From Ruminococcus sp. (GTDB taxonomy: Bacteria; Bacillota; Clostridia; Oscillospirales; Ruminococcaceae), in the NCBI GenBank assembly GCA_021199375.1, contig JAJQIB010000005.1:1-64000 (forward strand): a stretch of 64,000 nt of DNA, read 5' to 3'. Below the pieces are notes generated by a model. It worked only from the letters and a program-made list of their open reading frames with translations. It was not told where the DNA came from and did no database searches. Position 1 is the stretch's first letter; the number at the start of each line of letters is the position of its first letter. This document shows, in pieces, positions 16,295-26,213 of this stretch. The position numbers and the translations under genes are program-made.

Positions 16295-18372
16295 TTGCAG
16301 AAATTCTTTCTCCCGCAGGCTCGTTTGAACAGCTAGAAGCAGCAGTAAAGGGCGGAGCAGATGCCGTCTATCTGGCATTAAAAAAATTCGGAGCAAGAGC
16401 AGCTGCTCAAAACTTTGATGAAAATGAGCTTAAAGCTGCTGTAGAGTATTGTCACAAGCGTGGCGTTTTGGTATATGTGGCAGTAAACACCGTGGTGCTT
16501 GACAACGAGCTTGTTATGCTTACTCACACTCTACAGCTTCTCTGTGAGGAGGGCGTTGACGGTGTCATTTCGCAGGATTTGGCAGTGGTCAGAATGGTGC
16601 GTGAGTTGTGCCCGACACTGCCCCTGCATGCCTCTACTCAGATGACCCTCCACACATCCTATGGTCTTGCTATTGCAAAAAGATTAGGCTTTAGGCGTGT
16701 GGTGCTTTCGCGTGAGCTTGACCGAGAAGGCATTCGAAAGCTCGCAGGCGGAGAAATGCAAACTGAAGCTTTTGTTCACGGAGCACACTGTATGAGTGTT
16801 TCAGGACAGTGCTTTATGAGCGCATTTATAGGTGGGCGAAGCGCTAATCGAGGCGCCTGCGCTCAACCCTGCAGACTTCCGTTTTCTGTGGATTCTTCAG
16901 AGTATTATGCACTTTCACTTAAGGACATGAGCCTTTTGCATCATCTGACCGAGCTTGAATCCTACGGAGTCAACAGCTTTAAAATCGAGGGCAGAATGAA
17001 GCGCCCTGAATACGCTGCACTTGCTACAAGCTGTGCGAAGAATGCACTTGATGGAGATTTTCACGATGAGAGGCTTTTGTCAGATGTGTTTTCACGTGGT
17101 GGGTTTACCGATGGATATTATCAGGGCACAAGGAATAGAGATATGTTCGGCAGGCGAACCGAAGAGGATGCTAAAAAAAGTGCATCTGCTATCCCACAGA
17201 TACACGAACGCTTTAGACGTGAATATAAGCGTGGCATAATAAGCTATAGCGTGACAATAAAAAAATGCAAGCCACTTGTTATTAGGGCTAAAGACGAGCT
17301 TGGACTTACCGCTGAGTATGTTGGTAGGAATGCTGAGCCTGCTATAAATCGTTCTGTAGGCAGAGAGCTTTTAGAGCGGCAGCTTTCAAAGCTCGGCGAT
17401 ACCTACTATAAGATGGATAGTCTTGAATGTGATATAGATCCGAATCTATCTGTAAGTGCTGCTGAGCTAAATGAGGCAAGACGCAGCATAGTCACTCAGC
17501 TTGAGCAAAAGAGATTACGTCGTTTTACTTCACATTATGATTTTAGCCAAAAGGATATTATTAAGCCCTCGGATATTCATAGGCGAACGGGTAAGAAAAA
17601 AATAAGGCTTAGTCTAACAAATGCTGAGCAGCTGACTAAGCTTAACGAGGGCGATTTTGAGCTTGCATTTTTGCCGCTTGATATAGGCGAGATTAGGCAG
17701 GCTCTAGAGCTTTTTTCCAGCGATAAAATCGGTGTTGAAATGCCAAGATTTACCTATGGTGAATCAGGAGATATATCGCTTCTTAACGATATTGTTGAGC
17801 TTGGAATTAGCCATGTTTTGTGTACAAATTTAGCACACGTTCAAATGTGCAGCGAGCTTAATTTGACCGCACATACAGGCTTTGGACTTAACATAACCAA
17901 CAGTCTAGCGCTTGATGAGCTACGTAAATTAGGTGTATCAGATGCAGTTGTGTCTGTTGAGCTTAAGGCTGCACAAATACGCAGTTTAAGTGCCTCACTT
18001 CCCATAGGTGTAATGGCATATGGCAGGCTGCCGCTTATGCTTTGCTGTAATTGCCCAATAAAGGCTCAGCTTGGCTGTAAGAGCTGTACAGGAACACTAA
18101 GTGATCGAACGTCAAGAGATTTTGATGTAAAATGTAGTAAATCGCATGGATATGTCGAAATATTAAACTCTGATACGCTAAGCATAAGCGATAAGCAATC
18201 CGATTTTGAGTCGGTGGACTTTTTTGAAATGAGCTTTTATAATGAGAACGCCGATAGGGTTCAAGAGGCTGTGCGAAGCTTTGAGAATGGAAAAAGGCTT
18301 GATGAGAAAAATATTACACGAGGACTCTATTACAGAGGATTAAGAGGAAGTATAGATGAAACTAAAAATTAA
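16291..18372 (+). CDS. U32 family peptidase-like protein
   Basis: 693-aa member of the U32/collagenase-like family, whose better-studied relatives (RlhA, TrhP) take part in hydroxylating rRNA and tRNA. The N-terminal domain starts with LSPAGSFEQLEAAVKGGADAVYLA. The cysteine segment HCMSVSGQCFMS...RGACAQPCR looks like the family's Fe-S ligand region. A C-terminal DUF3656-like half has another Cys group (LCCNCPIKAQLGCKSC). The TTG start overlaps the zapA stop, so translation is probably coupled. Whether it is a protease or an RNA-modification factor cannot be told here. Confidence 0.85.
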   Translation: MIAEILSPAGSFEQLEAAVKGGADAVYLALKKFGARAAAQNFDENELKAAVEYCHKRGVLVYVAVNTVVLDNELVMLTHTLQLLCEEGVDGVISQDLAVVRMVRELCPTLPLHASTQMTLHTSYGLAIAKRLGFRRVVLSRELDREGIRKLAGGEMQTEAFVHGAHCMSVSGQCFMSAFIGGRSANRGACAQPCRLPFSVDSSEYYALSLKDMSLLHHLTELESYGVNSFKIEGRMKRPEYAALATSCAKNALDGDFHDERLLSDVFSRGGFTDGYYQGTRNRDMFGRRTEEDAKKSASAIPQIHERFRREYKRGIISYSVTIKKCKPLVIRAKDELGLTAEYVGRNAEPAINRSVGRELLERQLSKLGDTYYKMDSLECDIDPNLSVSAAELNEARRSIVTQLEQKRLRRFTSHYDFSQKDIIKPSDIHRRTGKKKIRLSLTNAEQLTKLNEGDFELAFLPLDIGEIRQALELFSSDKIGVEMPRFTYGESGDISLLNDIVELGISHVLCTNLAHVQMCSELNLTAHTGFGLNITNSLALDELRKLGVSDAVVSVELKAAQIRSLSASLPIGVMAYGRLPLMLCCNCPIKAQLGCKSCTGTLSDRTSRDFDVKCSKSHGYVEILNSDTLSISDKQSDFESVDFFEMSFYNENADRVQEAVRSFENGKRLDEKNITRGLYYRGLRGSIDETKN

Positions 18373-18799
18373 AAGGCTAAGAGCAAATTCGTCTGCTCCT
18401 AAGCGTATGACACAACAAAGTGCGGGTGCAGATCTGTTCGCATCTCTTGATAAACCGTTGACTGTACACGCAGGACAAACCGAAAAGGTGCCTACAGGTG
18501 TAGCAGTCGAGCTTGATGAGCAGGGCTATGCTCTATTAATATTCGCGCGCTCATCCCTAGCGACCAAGCACGGACTTGCTCCTGCAAATTGCGTAGGAGT
18601 AGTCGATGCTGACTATCGAGGCGAGATTTTTGTTCCGCTGCATAACTCAAGCGATTTAGATTACACTATCACAGATGGTGAGCGAATTGCACAGCTTGTT
18701 GTTATGCCCGTTGCAGCACCTGAAATTGTTGAGGTGGAAAGCCTAACGGATACTGAACGTGGTTCGGGCGGATTTGGAAGCACGGGAAAGAGCAGCTGA
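18356..18799 (+). CDS. dut: dUTP diphosphatase
   Basis: Trimeric dUTPase, hydrolysing dUTP to dUMP and pyrophosphate to keep uracil out of DNA. All five family motifs are visible in the 147 aa: SAGADLFAS, ARSSLATKHG, NCVGVVDADYRGEI, GERIAQLVV and the C-terminal RGSGGFGSTG arm. Its start lies 17 bp inside the end of the U32 gene. Confidence 0.95.
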   Translation: MKLKIKRLRANSSAPKRMTQQSAGADLFASLDKPLTVHAGQTEKVPTGVAVELDEQGYALLIFARSSLATKHGLAPANCVGVVDADYRGEIFVPLHNSSDLDYTITDGERIAQLVVMPVAAPEIVEVESLTDTERGSGGFGSTGKSS

Positions 18800-18834
18800 C
18801 AAATGGCGAGGAAAAGGACAAAGAGGAAGAAAAG

Positions 18835-20007
18835 ATGAAAATATATAACGTGAAGATATACACGATGAATAAAAGCCGAGATGTAATAGATAACGGATGG
18901 GCCGAGGTCATTGACGGCAGATTCACTAGGGTTTGTAATGGCAAGCCAAGCGAGATTGATGATGTTGATATTGATGGAGAGGGAGCTTCGCTTTTTCCGG
19001 GATTTATAGATGCTCATACTCATCTTGGACTTACCACAAACGGAGTAGGAGTCGAGAGCGAGGATTTTAACGAGGAATCACAGCCTAACAGCGCACAGCT
19101 AAGGGTGATTGATGCAATAAATCCCTTTGATCTAAGCTTTGAAAAGGCGAGAGAAGCGGGTATAACATCAGTTCTTGTTTCGCCTGGATCGATGAACCCA
19201 ATAGCAGGAGATATTATTGCTGTATCTACCGCCGGAAGATGTATAGACAGCATGGTATTAAAGCGAGTGGGAATTAAGCTTGCGCTTGGTGAAAATCCTA
19301 AGATGACCTATTTAAACCGAGATGAAACTCCGTGTACAAGAATGGCAACGGCGGCACTTATCCGCGAAGCGCTTGCGAAGGCAAAGAGGTACATTGATGA
19401 CAAATCAGCTGCTGAGAGCGAAAGCGATATGCCTGAGCTTGACCTAAAATGTGAAAGCCTGGCTGGACTTTTTGACGGAGGTCTTAAGGCATTCTTTCAC
19501 TGTCATAGGGCAGATGACATCTTTACAGCACTTCGTATATCTAAGGAATTTGGGCTTAGGTGTGCACTTATTCATTGTACAGATGGACATTTAATTGCCG
19601 GAGAGCTTGCCGAGGCGAGTGCGGAGGCAATAGTAGGTCCGATAATTTGCGATGCCTGTAAGCCTGAGCTTTCAAATATTACGCCAAAAAATGCTGGACT
19701 TTTAGCTCAGCATGGAGTTAAAACTGCAATCTGTACCGACCACAGCGAGACACCGATTGAATATCTTCCGATTAGCGTGGGTGTAGCTATAAAGCATGGA
19801 ATGACCTTCGAGCAGGCGCTTGAGGCAGTGACAATAAACGCTGCCGAAATTGGCTGTATAGATGATATTACAGGCTCAATAGAAATTGGAAAGCGTGCGG
19901 ATGCTGTGATGTTTGATAGCAATCCCTTTGAGATAGCAAGCGAGCCTAAGCTTGTAATGATTGGCGGAGGCTTGCATAAATATTTTAAGACCGTAAAATA
20001 CAATTAG
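18835..20007 (+). CDS. Amidohydrolase (imidazolonepropionase-like)
   Basis: 390-aa metal-dependent hydrolase of the amidohydrolase superfamily. The beta-sandwich start is followed by FPGFIDAHTHLG, the HxH metal site. Later His residues lie in FFHCHRAD and LIHCTDGH, and the catalytic Asp in AICTDHSETP. The C-terminal GSIEIGKRADAVMFD is typical. It resembles the imidazolonepropionase/prolidase-like branch, but no histidine-degradation genes are nearby, so the substrate is unknown. A G-rich AGAGGAAG site precedes the ATG. Confidence 0.85.
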   Translation: MKIYNVKIYTMNKSRDVIDNGWAEVIDGRFTRVCNGKPSEIDDVDIDGEGASLFPGFIDAHTHLGLTTNGVGVESEDFNEESQPNSAQLRVIDAINPFDLSFEKAREAGITSVLVSPGSMNPIAGDIIAVSTAGRCIDSMVLKRVGIKLALGENPKMTYLNRDETPCTRMATAALIREALAKAKRYIDDKSAAESESDMPELDLKCESLAGLFDGGLKAFFHCHRADDIFTALRISKEFGLRCALIHCTDGHLIAGELAEASAEAIVGPIICDACKPELSNITPKNAGLLAQHGVKTAICTDHSETPIEYLPISVGVAIKHGMTFEQALEAVTINAAEIGCIDDITGSIEIGKRADAVMFDSNPFEIASEPKLVMIGGGLHKYFKTVKYN

Positions 20008-20028
20008 TTTGAAAAGGACGAAAAAATT

Positions 20029-20871
20029 ATGAGAGAAATAGATGTAGGTAGGGTAACCGCGGCGGTGCGCGAGCTTTGCATTAAAGCAAATCTGTACCTG
20101 CCTGACGATATGTGCGAACTGATTAAATGTGGAAGAGCACAGGAGGAAAGCACAGTCGGCAGGTCGGTTTTTGATGATATTTTAGATAATTTAGATGCAG
20201 CTAAGGCTCAGAGTCTGCCGATTTGCCAGGATACGGGCATGGCGGTGGTTTTTATTGATATTGGTCAGGATGTACATTTTGTCGGCGGCGACCTATACGA
20301 AGCAATAAATGCAGGAGTAGCTGCAGGCTATACCGATGGACTTTTACGCAAGTCTATAGTTTCAGATCCGCTTGAGCGTGTCAACACAAACGATAACACT
20401 CCTGCCGTTATCCATACAAGAATAGTGCCCGGTGATGGTGTAAGCATCACCTGTGCGCCTAAGGGCTTTGGAAGCGAGAATATGTCACGCCTTAAAATGA
20501 TGACACCATCTGTTACAAGGGATGAGATTGTTGATTTTGTAGTTGATGTGATTGCTAAGGCAGGCTCAAATCCATGTCCCCCTATAGTTATAGGTGTCGG
20601 AATAGGCGGCGACTTTGAAAGCTGCGCCTTACTTGCAAAGCGTGCGCTTTGCCGTGAGGTGAGCAAGCGCAATCCCAAGTCTTTATATGCTGATTTAGAG
20701 GAGCAGATGCTTACAAGAATAAACGCTCTCGGAATAGGACCTCAGGGCTTTGGCGGAACACAGACCTGCCTTGCTGTAAATATTGAGCAGGCTCCTACCC
20801 ATATAGCAGGACTTCCCATTGCTGTAAATGTGGGATGTCATGTAACAAGACACGCTCAAACACAGCTTTAA
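20029..20871 (+). CDS. Class I fumarate hydratase, alpha subunit
   Basis: The [4Fe-4S] catalytic subunit of a two-subunit class I fumarase or tartrate dehydratase-type enzyme, 280 aa. Fe-S ligand candidates are Cys in LPICQDTGM, in NPCPPIVIG and in the C-terminal GCHVTRHA region. FGSENMSRLKM is the substrate loop. The beta subunit normally lies directly downstream, but here the next gene is a PH-domain membrane protein, and no beta subunit is present anywhere in the window. Either it is encoded elsewhere or the operon has been rearranged. Confidence 0.85.
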   Translation: MREIDVGRVTAAVRELCIKANLYLPDDMCELIKCGRAQEESTVGRSVFDDILDNLDAAKAQSLPICQDTGMAVVFIDIGQDVHFVGGDLYEAINAGVAAGYTDGLLRKSIVSDPLERVNTNDNTPAVIHTRIVPGDGVSITCAPKGFGSENMSRLKMMTPSVTRDEIVDFVVDVIAKAGSNPCPPIVIGVGIGGDFESCALLAKRALCREVSKRNPKSLYADLEEQMLTRINALGIGPQGFGGTQTCLAVNIEQAPTHIAGLPIAVNVGCHVTRHAQTQL

Positions 20872-20910
20872 CGATACATATTTACGCAGAGGAAGGTAGG
20901 TGAACACGCC

Positions 20911-21381
20911 TTGCATCGTTTTCTCCCCGCAAAGCGGGCAATGATGGTTTTTTATTTGCTGCTGGCGCTGGTGGGTGTGGCTGTGGATTTTTTGCTTTAC
21001 AATTATGTTTCCATGCTTTCGATTGATGTGCTCAAAATGATTTCTATGATTGTATGGGCAGCTATCATTGTCACGGCTGTGTTCATCGTGCCTCACTATT
21101 TTGTAAATGCAAAGGTGGTTCTCACCAAAACCGAGATTGCGGCGGCAGGTGGTTTTGTCACCTATCGAAATGACTATATGCCAATAACGGCGGTCAAGTC
21201 GGTGAGCTCGATTATCACACCTCTTGGAACAATCACGGGACTTAATTTTGTGGTAGTAAATGCGCTTGGCGCACGTCTTATCATTCCTTTTTTGCGTAAA
21301 GGAGATGCACTTGAGCTTACATCTCTTATAAATGACCTGGTTAAGCAAAGAGAGGAGGAAGCGCATGAGCCGCATGAATAA
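20911..21381 (+). CDS. PH domain membrane protein (YdbS-like)
   Basis: 156-aa protein with two membrane helices (about 8-30 and 40-65) followed by a bacterial PH (bPH2/DUF304) domain. The TTG start has GGAAGGTAGG before it; the in-frame ATG ten codons later has no site. It overlaps the next gene by 17 bp. This matches the ydbS-ydbT arrangement of Bacillus. Function is not established. Confidence 0.75.
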   Translation: MHRFLPAKRAMMVFYLLLALVGVAVDFLLYNYVSMLSIDVLKMISMIVWAAIIVTAVFIVPHYFVNAKVVLTKTEIAAAGGFVTYRNDYMPITAVKSVSSIITPLGTITGLNFVVVNALGARLIIPFLRKGDALELTSLINDLVKQREEEAHEPHE

Positions 21382-22864
21382 AGCGAGAAATGCCGTTTCC
21401 CGTTTCTTTAGACATAGGCAGCATCCAATTAAGCTAATATCCTATACATCCCGAAACCTTTGGCTGCTGCTTATTCCTCTGTCAAGATATTTAATCGCAT
21501 CACGCTTTGATTTTCAGGCGTGGTTTATGGCAAATTGGATTGATATTTTAGCCATCAGCTTTATCTTTGCATTTGCTATAGTTCGCTGGGTAACCATAAG
21601 ATTTGACATAGAGCCCGATGGAATTGTTGCGCACACGGGATTTTTAGGCATGGTGCGTACAAAGGTTTTCTTTTCTCAAATCACATCAGTTTCCTTTTGC
21701 CAAAGCTGGTATAGTCGCCCTCTTTCGGCTCATACCATCTATATAGAAACCAACGCCAGGACGCTTTCATCTCAGGATTTAAAGCTTGTGCTTTCTACAA
21801 AAAACGCAAATTTGCTCTACGACTTTATCAGCACAAGCGAGGTCGACAAGCCCAAGGTTACATTTTCACCAAGAAAATCACATCTTTTGGTGTTTTCACT
21901 GCTATTTTCCTCGACACTTTCAGGAATGCTTGTATTTGGCACCTTTATGTTTGAGGCGTATCGTATAGTAGGTATAGAAACCGAGCGCGAGATTTTAGAT
22001 CGAGTAAATGGAGAGCTTAACCGTATAGACAGTCGTTTTTTAAATCTTTTTAAAACCATACCCACTATAATACTAATAATAGCAGGAATGATTCTTTTAG
22101 GACGCTTGCTTTCATTTGTTTCAAACCTTGCTCGTCACTGGTCGTTTACCGTAACCCGAAACGACAGTCAATTTTACGTAAGAAGCGGAGTGCTGATCAA
22201 GCGACGTCATATCATAAATCAAAGCAAGGTAAACTACTATGACCTAAATCAGACGCTGCTCATGAAGATATTTAAAATCTGCTCGGTGCGCCTTGATTGT
22301 ACAGGCTACGGAAAGTCTAGCCGTGAGATTGATGCACTTATACCAATTACAACCTACAAGCAGATGAACGCCTCACTAAAGCTGCTGGTTCCCGACCTTC
22401 CAAAGCCTAAGCCGGAGGTCAAAACAGGAAGCTCAGATGTTCACCGATTTGTGACAATACCGATAATTTTATGCGCACTTCCGCCGGCGATAATTGAATT
22501 GAGCAAGTATTTCTTTGGCAATCGCTTTAGCGATCTTAATGCGCTGATTGTAATAGCCGCCATACCGCTCATATGGTTTGTTATTGTAAAAACTGCCGCA
22601 GCCTTTAATACATCTGTAGGATTTAGCGCGGACGGATGTGTTATAAACTATTGCCGATGGTTTCAGTTTCACAAGATTTTTCTTCCAAAAGCCAACATCA
22701 GCAAAATCAGAATCACAAGAAATCCCCTGCAAATGGTTTCACATACCTGTAACCTATGGATTTATATTGTAGGAGAAAAAAGCCACTGGCATAAAATTAA
22801 GTATATGCCGTATGAGCAGGTACGAGAGGTGTGTCTGCGTGAAGGATATCTTATGTTTGATTAG
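21365..22864 (+). CDS. Large PH domain membrane protein (YdbT-like)
   Basis: 499 aa with several membrane helix pairs alternating with bPH2 repeats. SRNLWLLLIPLSRYL, the VRSGVLIKRRHIINQSKVN segment and a final NPLQMVSHTCNLWIYIVG segment are typical of DUF304 repeats. The ATG at 21365 sits behind GAGGAGG. It is very likely translated together with the smaller PH protein upstream. Confidence 0.75.
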   Translation: MSRMNKARNAVSRFFRHRQHPIKLISYTSRNLWLLLIPLSRYLIASRFDFQAWFMANWIDILAISFIFAFAIVRWVTIRFDIEPDGIVAHTGFLGMVRTKVFFSQITSVSFCQSWYSRPLSAHTIYIETNARTLSSQDLKLVLSTKNANLLYDFISTSEVDKPKVTFSPRKSHLLVFSLLFSSTLSGMLVFGTFMFEAYRIVGIETEREILDRVNGELNRIDSRFLNLFKTIPTIILIIAGMILLGRLLSFVSNLARHWSFTVTRNDSQFYVRSGVLIKRRHIINQSKVNYYDLNQTLLMKIFKICSVRLDCTGYGKSSREIDALIPITTYKQMNASLKLLVPDLPKPKPEVKTGSSDVHRFVTIPIILCALPPAIIELSKYFFGNRFSDLNALIVIAAIPLIWFVIVKTAAAFNTSVGFSADGCVINYCRWFQFHKIFLPKANISKIRITRNPLQMVSHTCNLWIYIVGEKSHWHKIKYMPYEQVREVCLREGYLMFD

Positions 22865-22890
22865 AGCTTAAAGATAATGAGGTGAAATAA

Positions 22891-24912
22891 ATGCCAAAAT
22901 TTGATCCAAGTATGCAAAGCATGCTTGATATGTTCGTATTTGAAACAAGCGATCTGCTCGAAAAGCTTGATGATATACTCATGCGTACCGAGCAGGACGA
23001 GCTTGGAGGTGAGGACGTAGGTGAGATTTTTCGTGTAATGCACACCGTTAAGGGCTCTGCAGCTATGATGGGACTTACAAATATGTCTACACTTGCCCAC
23101 TCGCTTGAGGATTTATTCTCGATAATACGTGATAATCCCGATGTTTCCTATGACAAGCCGGCACTCTATGAGCTGCTCTATCAGGGCTCAGATAGCCTTA
23201 AGGCGGAAACAGAAAATTTAACAGACGAGGCTATACCGCTGGGTGATTACTCCGAGCTTATTGCACAGGTAGAAAGCTTTGCATCTGTCATGAAGGGCGA
23301 GCCACAGAAAAATGAGGGAGGCTCCGCTTCGCCTAATGCTGTCGATATTTTTGATGATAGCGACACTTCTGATACCTTGGCGTTTTGTGTTACATACAGC
23401 GACAAATGCGCAATGCCTGAGCTGCGTGCAATGACACTGCTTAATAAGATTACAAATGTAATAAAGACTGTACCTGAGGATTTAGACGCTGATGATGCCG
23501 GAGATCAGATTGGCGCTCATGGCTTTTTGATCAAGCTAAAAGGTGAGAATGCCGACGATGTATTAAAACGCCTAAAGGCAGGAATTGATGTCAAGGAGGT
23601 AACACAGCTTTTTCCAAAAAAGGACAAGCCTGAGCAAAAGACTAACACAAAGCCTGTCGAGCCACAGCCTAAAGCATCACCTGCACCCTCTTCAATATCT
23701 GCACCATCTGCACCCAAAAAGAATGACGACAAGGGAGCGATTATTTCAGTTCGACTCGAAAAGCTTGATAGGCTGATGCGCCTTGCTCAGGAGATTGTTA
23801 TTGCTGAAACGGAAACTCTTCATAGTGAGGATTTAGCACCATACAGAAAGAATCTTGGCGAATTTGAAAAGTCAGCACGTGAGCTAAAAAAGCTAACCGA
23901 TGAGCTTCAGGATATGGTTATGTCGGTGCGAATGGTGCCAATTAGCGGAGCCTTTTCTAAGATGAACCGAGTGGTGCGTGATATGAACAAAACTCTCGGC
24001 AAGGGAGTGACGCTTAAATTTGTCGGTGATGATACCGAGGTTGATAAATCGGTGTCTGATATGCTGGGAGATCCGCTTATGCATCTGGTGCGCAATGCTG
24101 TGGATCACGGTATTGAGTCGCCTGACGAGCGTGCAGCGGCAGGAAAAACCGAAGCGCCTACAGTAACGCTTGCTGCCTACTATGAGTCTAACGATGTTAT
24201 TATAACCGTAACCGACAACGGAGCAGGCATGGACCCTAAGGCATTGCTTGAAAAGGCTCAGCAGAGAGGACTTTTAACAAAGCCTGCGGCTGAGTATACC
24301 GATAAGGAATGCTATGAGTTTATTATGGCAGCGGGATTTTCCACAAATAAGGTGGTTACCGAGTATAGCGGCAGAGGAGTCGGAATGGATGTCGTTCGCA
24401 AAAACCTTGAGCGAGTAGGCGGAAGGCTTGAGGTAGATTCAAGGCTCGGAGAGGGCTCTACCTTTACGATACGTGTTCCTATGTCACTTTCTATAAGCGA
24501 ATGTCTTGGAGTGAAGATTTGTGAGCAGGAGTACGCTATTGCGGCAAGCTCGATTGTCGAGGTATTTAAGGCAAGCAGCAGCGATATTGTAATTTCGCCA
24601 GACGGCAAGCGTTCGGTTATGTTTGAAGGTAAGCTTTATCGTATAATCAGGCTTTCTGAGCATTTTGGACTTAGTCCAAAAAAGGATATTTCGTTTGATG
24701 AGGGAATAATGCTAATCTGTAAATCAGCAACAAGTGAGGCAGCCTTTTTTGCTGAGGATGTCACCGAGGATATGCAGATTGTGGTCAAGCCATTTTCACC
24801 GTATCTTTCAAGCTTTGGACTAAAGAACGCAGGCTTTTCAGGAACAAGCGTGTTAGGTGACGGAAGTATAGTGCTTGTGCTTGATGCCGGCGAAATCATG
24901 AAGGGAGTGTAG
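22891..24912 (+). CDS. cheA: Chemotaxis histidine kinase CheA
   Basis: 673-aa kinase at the centre of the chemosensory array. Hpt domain (about 5-110) with His in MHTVKGSAAMMG. A P2-like region (about 165-250) is followed by a Pro/Lys-rich linker (about 250-280). The dimerisation domain comes next, then the ATPase domain with HLVRNAVDHGIESPDER and YSGRGVGMDVV, and a CheW-like P5 domain. All kinase motifs look intact. First gene of a five-gene operon that has no cheY and no receptor. Confidence 0.95.
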   Translation: MPKFDPSMQSMLDMFVFETSDLLEKLDDILMRTEQDELGGEDVGEIFRVMHTVKGSAAMMGLTNMSTLAHSLEDLFSIIRDNPDVSYDKPALYELLYQGSDSLKAETENLTDEAIPLGDYSELIAQVESFASVMKGEPQKNEGGSASPNAVDIFDDSDTSDTLAFCVTYSDKCAMPELRAMTLLNKITNVIKTVPEDLDADDAGDQIGAHGFLIKLKGENADDVLKRLKAGIDVKEVTQLFPKKDKPEQKTNTKPVEPQPKASPAPSSISAPSAPKKNDDKGAIISVRLEKLDRLMRLAQEIVIAETETLHSEDLAPYRKNLGEFEKSARELKKLTDELQDMVMSVRMVPISGAFSKMNRVVRDMNKTLGKGVTLKFVGDDTEVDKSVSDMLGDPLMHLVRNAVDHGIESPDERAAAGKTEAPTVTLAAYYESNDVIITVTDNGAGMDPKALLEKAQQRGLLTKPAAEYTDKECYEFIMAAGFSTNKVVTEYSGRGVGMDVVRKNLERVGGRLEVDSRLGEGSTFTIRVPMSLSISECLGVKICEQEYAIAASSIVEVFKASSSDIVISPDGKRSVMFEGKLYRIIRLSEHFGLSPKKDISFDEGIMLICKSATSEAAFFAEDVTEDMQIVVKPFSPYLSSFGLKNAGFSGTSVLGDGSIVLVLDAGEIMKGV

Positions 24913-24916
24913 GCTT

Positions 24917-25336
24917 TTGAATAACAGCGGAAGTGCGGTAACCTTTTATGTAAAGGATGATATTTATGCGTTCGATATGGCTTGCATTCGTGAGATAAAC
25001 GCTCGTTCAGGCTTCACATTTGTACCTACTCTTCCTGACTGCATTTGCGGAGTGATAAATCTTATGGGCGAGGTTATTCCCGTGATAGATCTTTGTAAGC
25101 GCCTGAACTTAGGCGATGAGGATTACAGCGAGCGCAGCTGCCTTTTGGTGATATCAAACGGCGATGACACGGCGGCGATAAGGGTTCGTGAGGTTATAAC
25201 AAGCATAACCTATACCGAGGGCGAGGATTTTATGCCCATGCCCGAAAAGGGAATTTACAGCGGAATAATTACAGACGAAAAGGGAAAGAGAATAACTCTG
25301 CTTGATGCTGAGCAGATTCTTGACATAAAGGGATAG
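24917..25336 (+). CDS. cheW: Coupling protein CheW (first copy)
   Basis: 139-aa single CheW domain linking receptors to CheA. The segment VPTLPDCICGVINLMGEVIPVIDL is the family's core. The TTG start is chosen for AAGGGAG 9 bp upstream, in the cheA stop region. A second, more divergent copy closes the operon. Confidence 0.9.
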   Translation: MNNSGSAVTFYVKDDIYAFDMACIREINARSGFTFVPTLPDCICGVINLMGEVIPVIDLCKRLNLGDEDYSERSCLLVISNGDDTAAIRVREVITSITYTEGEDFMPMPEKGIYSGIITDEKGKRITLLDAEQILDIKG

Positions 25337-25345
25337 TGGTGAACT

Positions 25346-26203
25346 ATGGACAGCTATGAAGGCGGATACAACTTCAGCGAGTTTTTCGGCAGAAGCCTGG
25401 GAAGCATGAGTGAAAAAGAGTTTTCACAGCTTGCCGAGTTTATAAAGAGCAACTATGGGCTAAACCTTGAAGGACGCAAGGCTATGGTTGAGAGCAGGCT
25501 TTATAACTACGTAATAGACCGAGGATTTGAGTCTTTTTCTGAGTATTTAAAGACCGTTTATGACTCAAGCGGTGAGGCGGCAAATATTATAAACCGTCTT
25601 ACGACAAATTACACCTACTTCTATCGTGAGCGTGAGCATTTTGAGCATTTTACAAATGTGTTTCTGCCTGAGATGAAGAGAACGATTTCTGACGGTGAGC
25701 TTTGCGTATGGAGTGCCGGATGCTCATTTGGAAATGAGGCTTATACCTTTGCGGCTTGTATGGAGGAGTTTTTTGGCTCGTCCGGTCTTTCTGGTGACGA
25801 TTGGGATAGGCGCATTTTGGCTACCGATATTTCGCGAAATGCTCTTGTTGCGGCAAGGCGTGGAGTTTACTCAAAGACCGCCATGCAGGATATGCCAAAG
25901 CGCTGGGTTGACAAGTATTTTACCGAGCAAAACGGAGTTTATAAGGTGGGCGAGCGCTTGCGTTCGCAGGTGGTGTTTAGGTATCACAATCTAATGGAGC
26001 CCATCACCTTTAAGCGTAAATTTCATCTTATAATCTGTCGTAATGTTATGATATATTTTGATAATCAAACAAAGTCGCAGCTGATAAAACGCTTTTATGA
26101 CGCTACAGAAAAGGGCGGATATCTGTATATAGGTCATGCTGAAGCGGTACCTAATGATTGCCCGTATGTGCGTGAGCGTGCTGCGGTTTATCGCAAGCTT
26201 TGA
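25346..26203 (+). CDS. cheR: Chemoreceptor methyltransferase CheR
   Basis: SAM-dependent methylation of receptor glutamates, 285 aa. A helical N-terminal domain (about 20-85) precedes the Rossmann domain. Motifs are TNYTYFYREREHF, VWSAGCSFGNEAYTF (SAM loop), LATDISRNAL and IICRNVMIYFD. Its presence implies methylated receptors even though none is encoded here. Confidence 0.93.
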   Translation: MDSYEGGYNFSEFFGRSLGSMSEKEFSQLAEFIKSNYGLNLEGRKAMVESRLYNYVIDRGFESFSEYLKTVYDSSGEAANIINRLTTNYTYFYREREHFEHFTNVFLPEMKRTISDGELCVWSAGCSFGNEAYTFAACMEEFFGSSGLSGDDWDRRILATDISRNALVAARRGVYSKTAMQDMPKRWVDKYFTEQNGVYKVGERLRSQVVFRYHNLMEPITFKRKFHLIICRNVMIYFDNQTKSQLIKRFYDATEKGGYLYIGHAEAVPNDCPYVRERAAVYRKL

Positions 26204-26213
26204 GGAGGACGAG

